Below are positions 24,454 to 24,499 of a stretch of DNA of 24,499 nt, in pieces. Every line of letters starts with the position of its first letter. Position 1 is the first letter of the stretch. A program made the position numbers and the translations under genes. The notes beneath the pieces were generated by a model that worked only from the letters and a program-made list of their open reading frames with translations, made no database searches and was not told where the DNA came from. The DNA comes from Pseudomonadota bacterium. Its GTDB lineage: Bacteria; Pseudomonadota; Alphaproteobacteria; Acetobacterales; Acetobacteraceae. The stretch lies in the NCBI GenBank assembly GCA_021841985.1, contig JAKCCP010000060.1:1-24499 (forward strand), read 5' to 3'.

Positions 24454-24499
24454 CCCTCCCACCAAGCGGCGCAGCCCGCTCGCCAGGCAGCGCGCGGGC
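24450..24499 (-). CDS. Probable C-terminal end of an upstream operon gene
   Basis: On the minus strand a frame open to the window edge ends ...RAAWRAGCAAWWEG then TGA at 24450-24452, overlapping the start of the NuoH/HyfC-like gene as ATGA. Only about 15 residues are visible. Such 4-base overlaps recur throughout this operon, so this is probably the end of another subunit, perhaps an NuoL/HyfB-like antiporter subunit, but the sequence itself does not identify it. Confidence 0.35.
   Translation of the reverse strand, partial: PRAAWRAGCAAWWEG

Noticed and set aside
1..24499. CRISPR arrays, tRNA or rRNA genes, transposases, att sites
   Set aside because: Looked for by eye on both strands. No regularly spaced direct repeats, no tRNA-like cloverleaf with a conserved TTCRA arm and no transposase motifs were recognised.

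Overview
The window is a GC-rich, gene-dense stretch of an alphaproteobacterial chromosome. The syntenies leuS-lptE-holA and mutY-dciA-dsbA-like-smc are typical of alphaproteobacteria. The many twin-arginine or Tat-like signals and the protein styles fit the Acetobacteraceae / Rhodospirillales best. This taxonomic placement is an inference from gene content; no marker was compared computationally.

Layout. (1) 1-3701, rightward: 5'-truncated leuS, then lptE and holA, tightly packed. (2) 3703-3821: a three-hairpin repeat with 29-nt terminal inverted repeats between convergent genes. (3) 3819-5771, leftward: an FkbM methyltransferase fused to a GT90 glycosyltransferase; the methyltransferase half is strikingly AT-rich. 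(4) 5942-8367, leftward: mutY overlapping a TetA-like MFS exporter. (5) 8300-12950, rightward: dciA, a DsbA-like thiol oxidoreductase and smc. (6) 13037-18392, leftward: a branched-chain amino-acid type ABC transporter operon (substrate-binding protein, livH, livM, livG, livF, with 4-bp overlaps between the four transporter subunits), with a SAM-dependent methyltransferase at its 3' end. (7) 18493-19434, rightward: an SMP-30/gluconolactonase-like protein divergent from the transporter. (8) 19508-21689: a divergent pair of envelope proteins, a FecR/DUF6600-type secreted protein and a Gly/Tyr-rich lipoprotein. (9) 21729-24499, leftward: the distal end of an operon for a complex I / group 4 hydrogenase-like membrane complex, with NuoH/HyfC-, HyfG- and NuoB/HyfI-like subunits.

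Most notable: the HyfG-like subunit has lost all four cysteines that would ligate the [NiFe] centre (Ala205, Ala208, Ser485, Gly488 by alignment from memory), while the NuoB-like subunit keeps its four [4Fe-4S] ligands. This points to a non-hydrogenase, energy-converting-hydrogenase-related (Ehr-like) complex rather than a hydrogenase. Other points of interest are the mosaic FkbM-GT90 fusion, two repeat families whose copies overlap or abut stop codons, and a degenerate ABC signature in LivG beside a canonical LivF.

Functionally the window mixes core replication, translation, LPS and repair genes with accessory surface-glycan, nutrient-uptake and energy-conservation modules. I see no tRNA, rRNA, CRISPR array, transposase or phage gene. 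No gene-free stretch exceeds about 175 bases.
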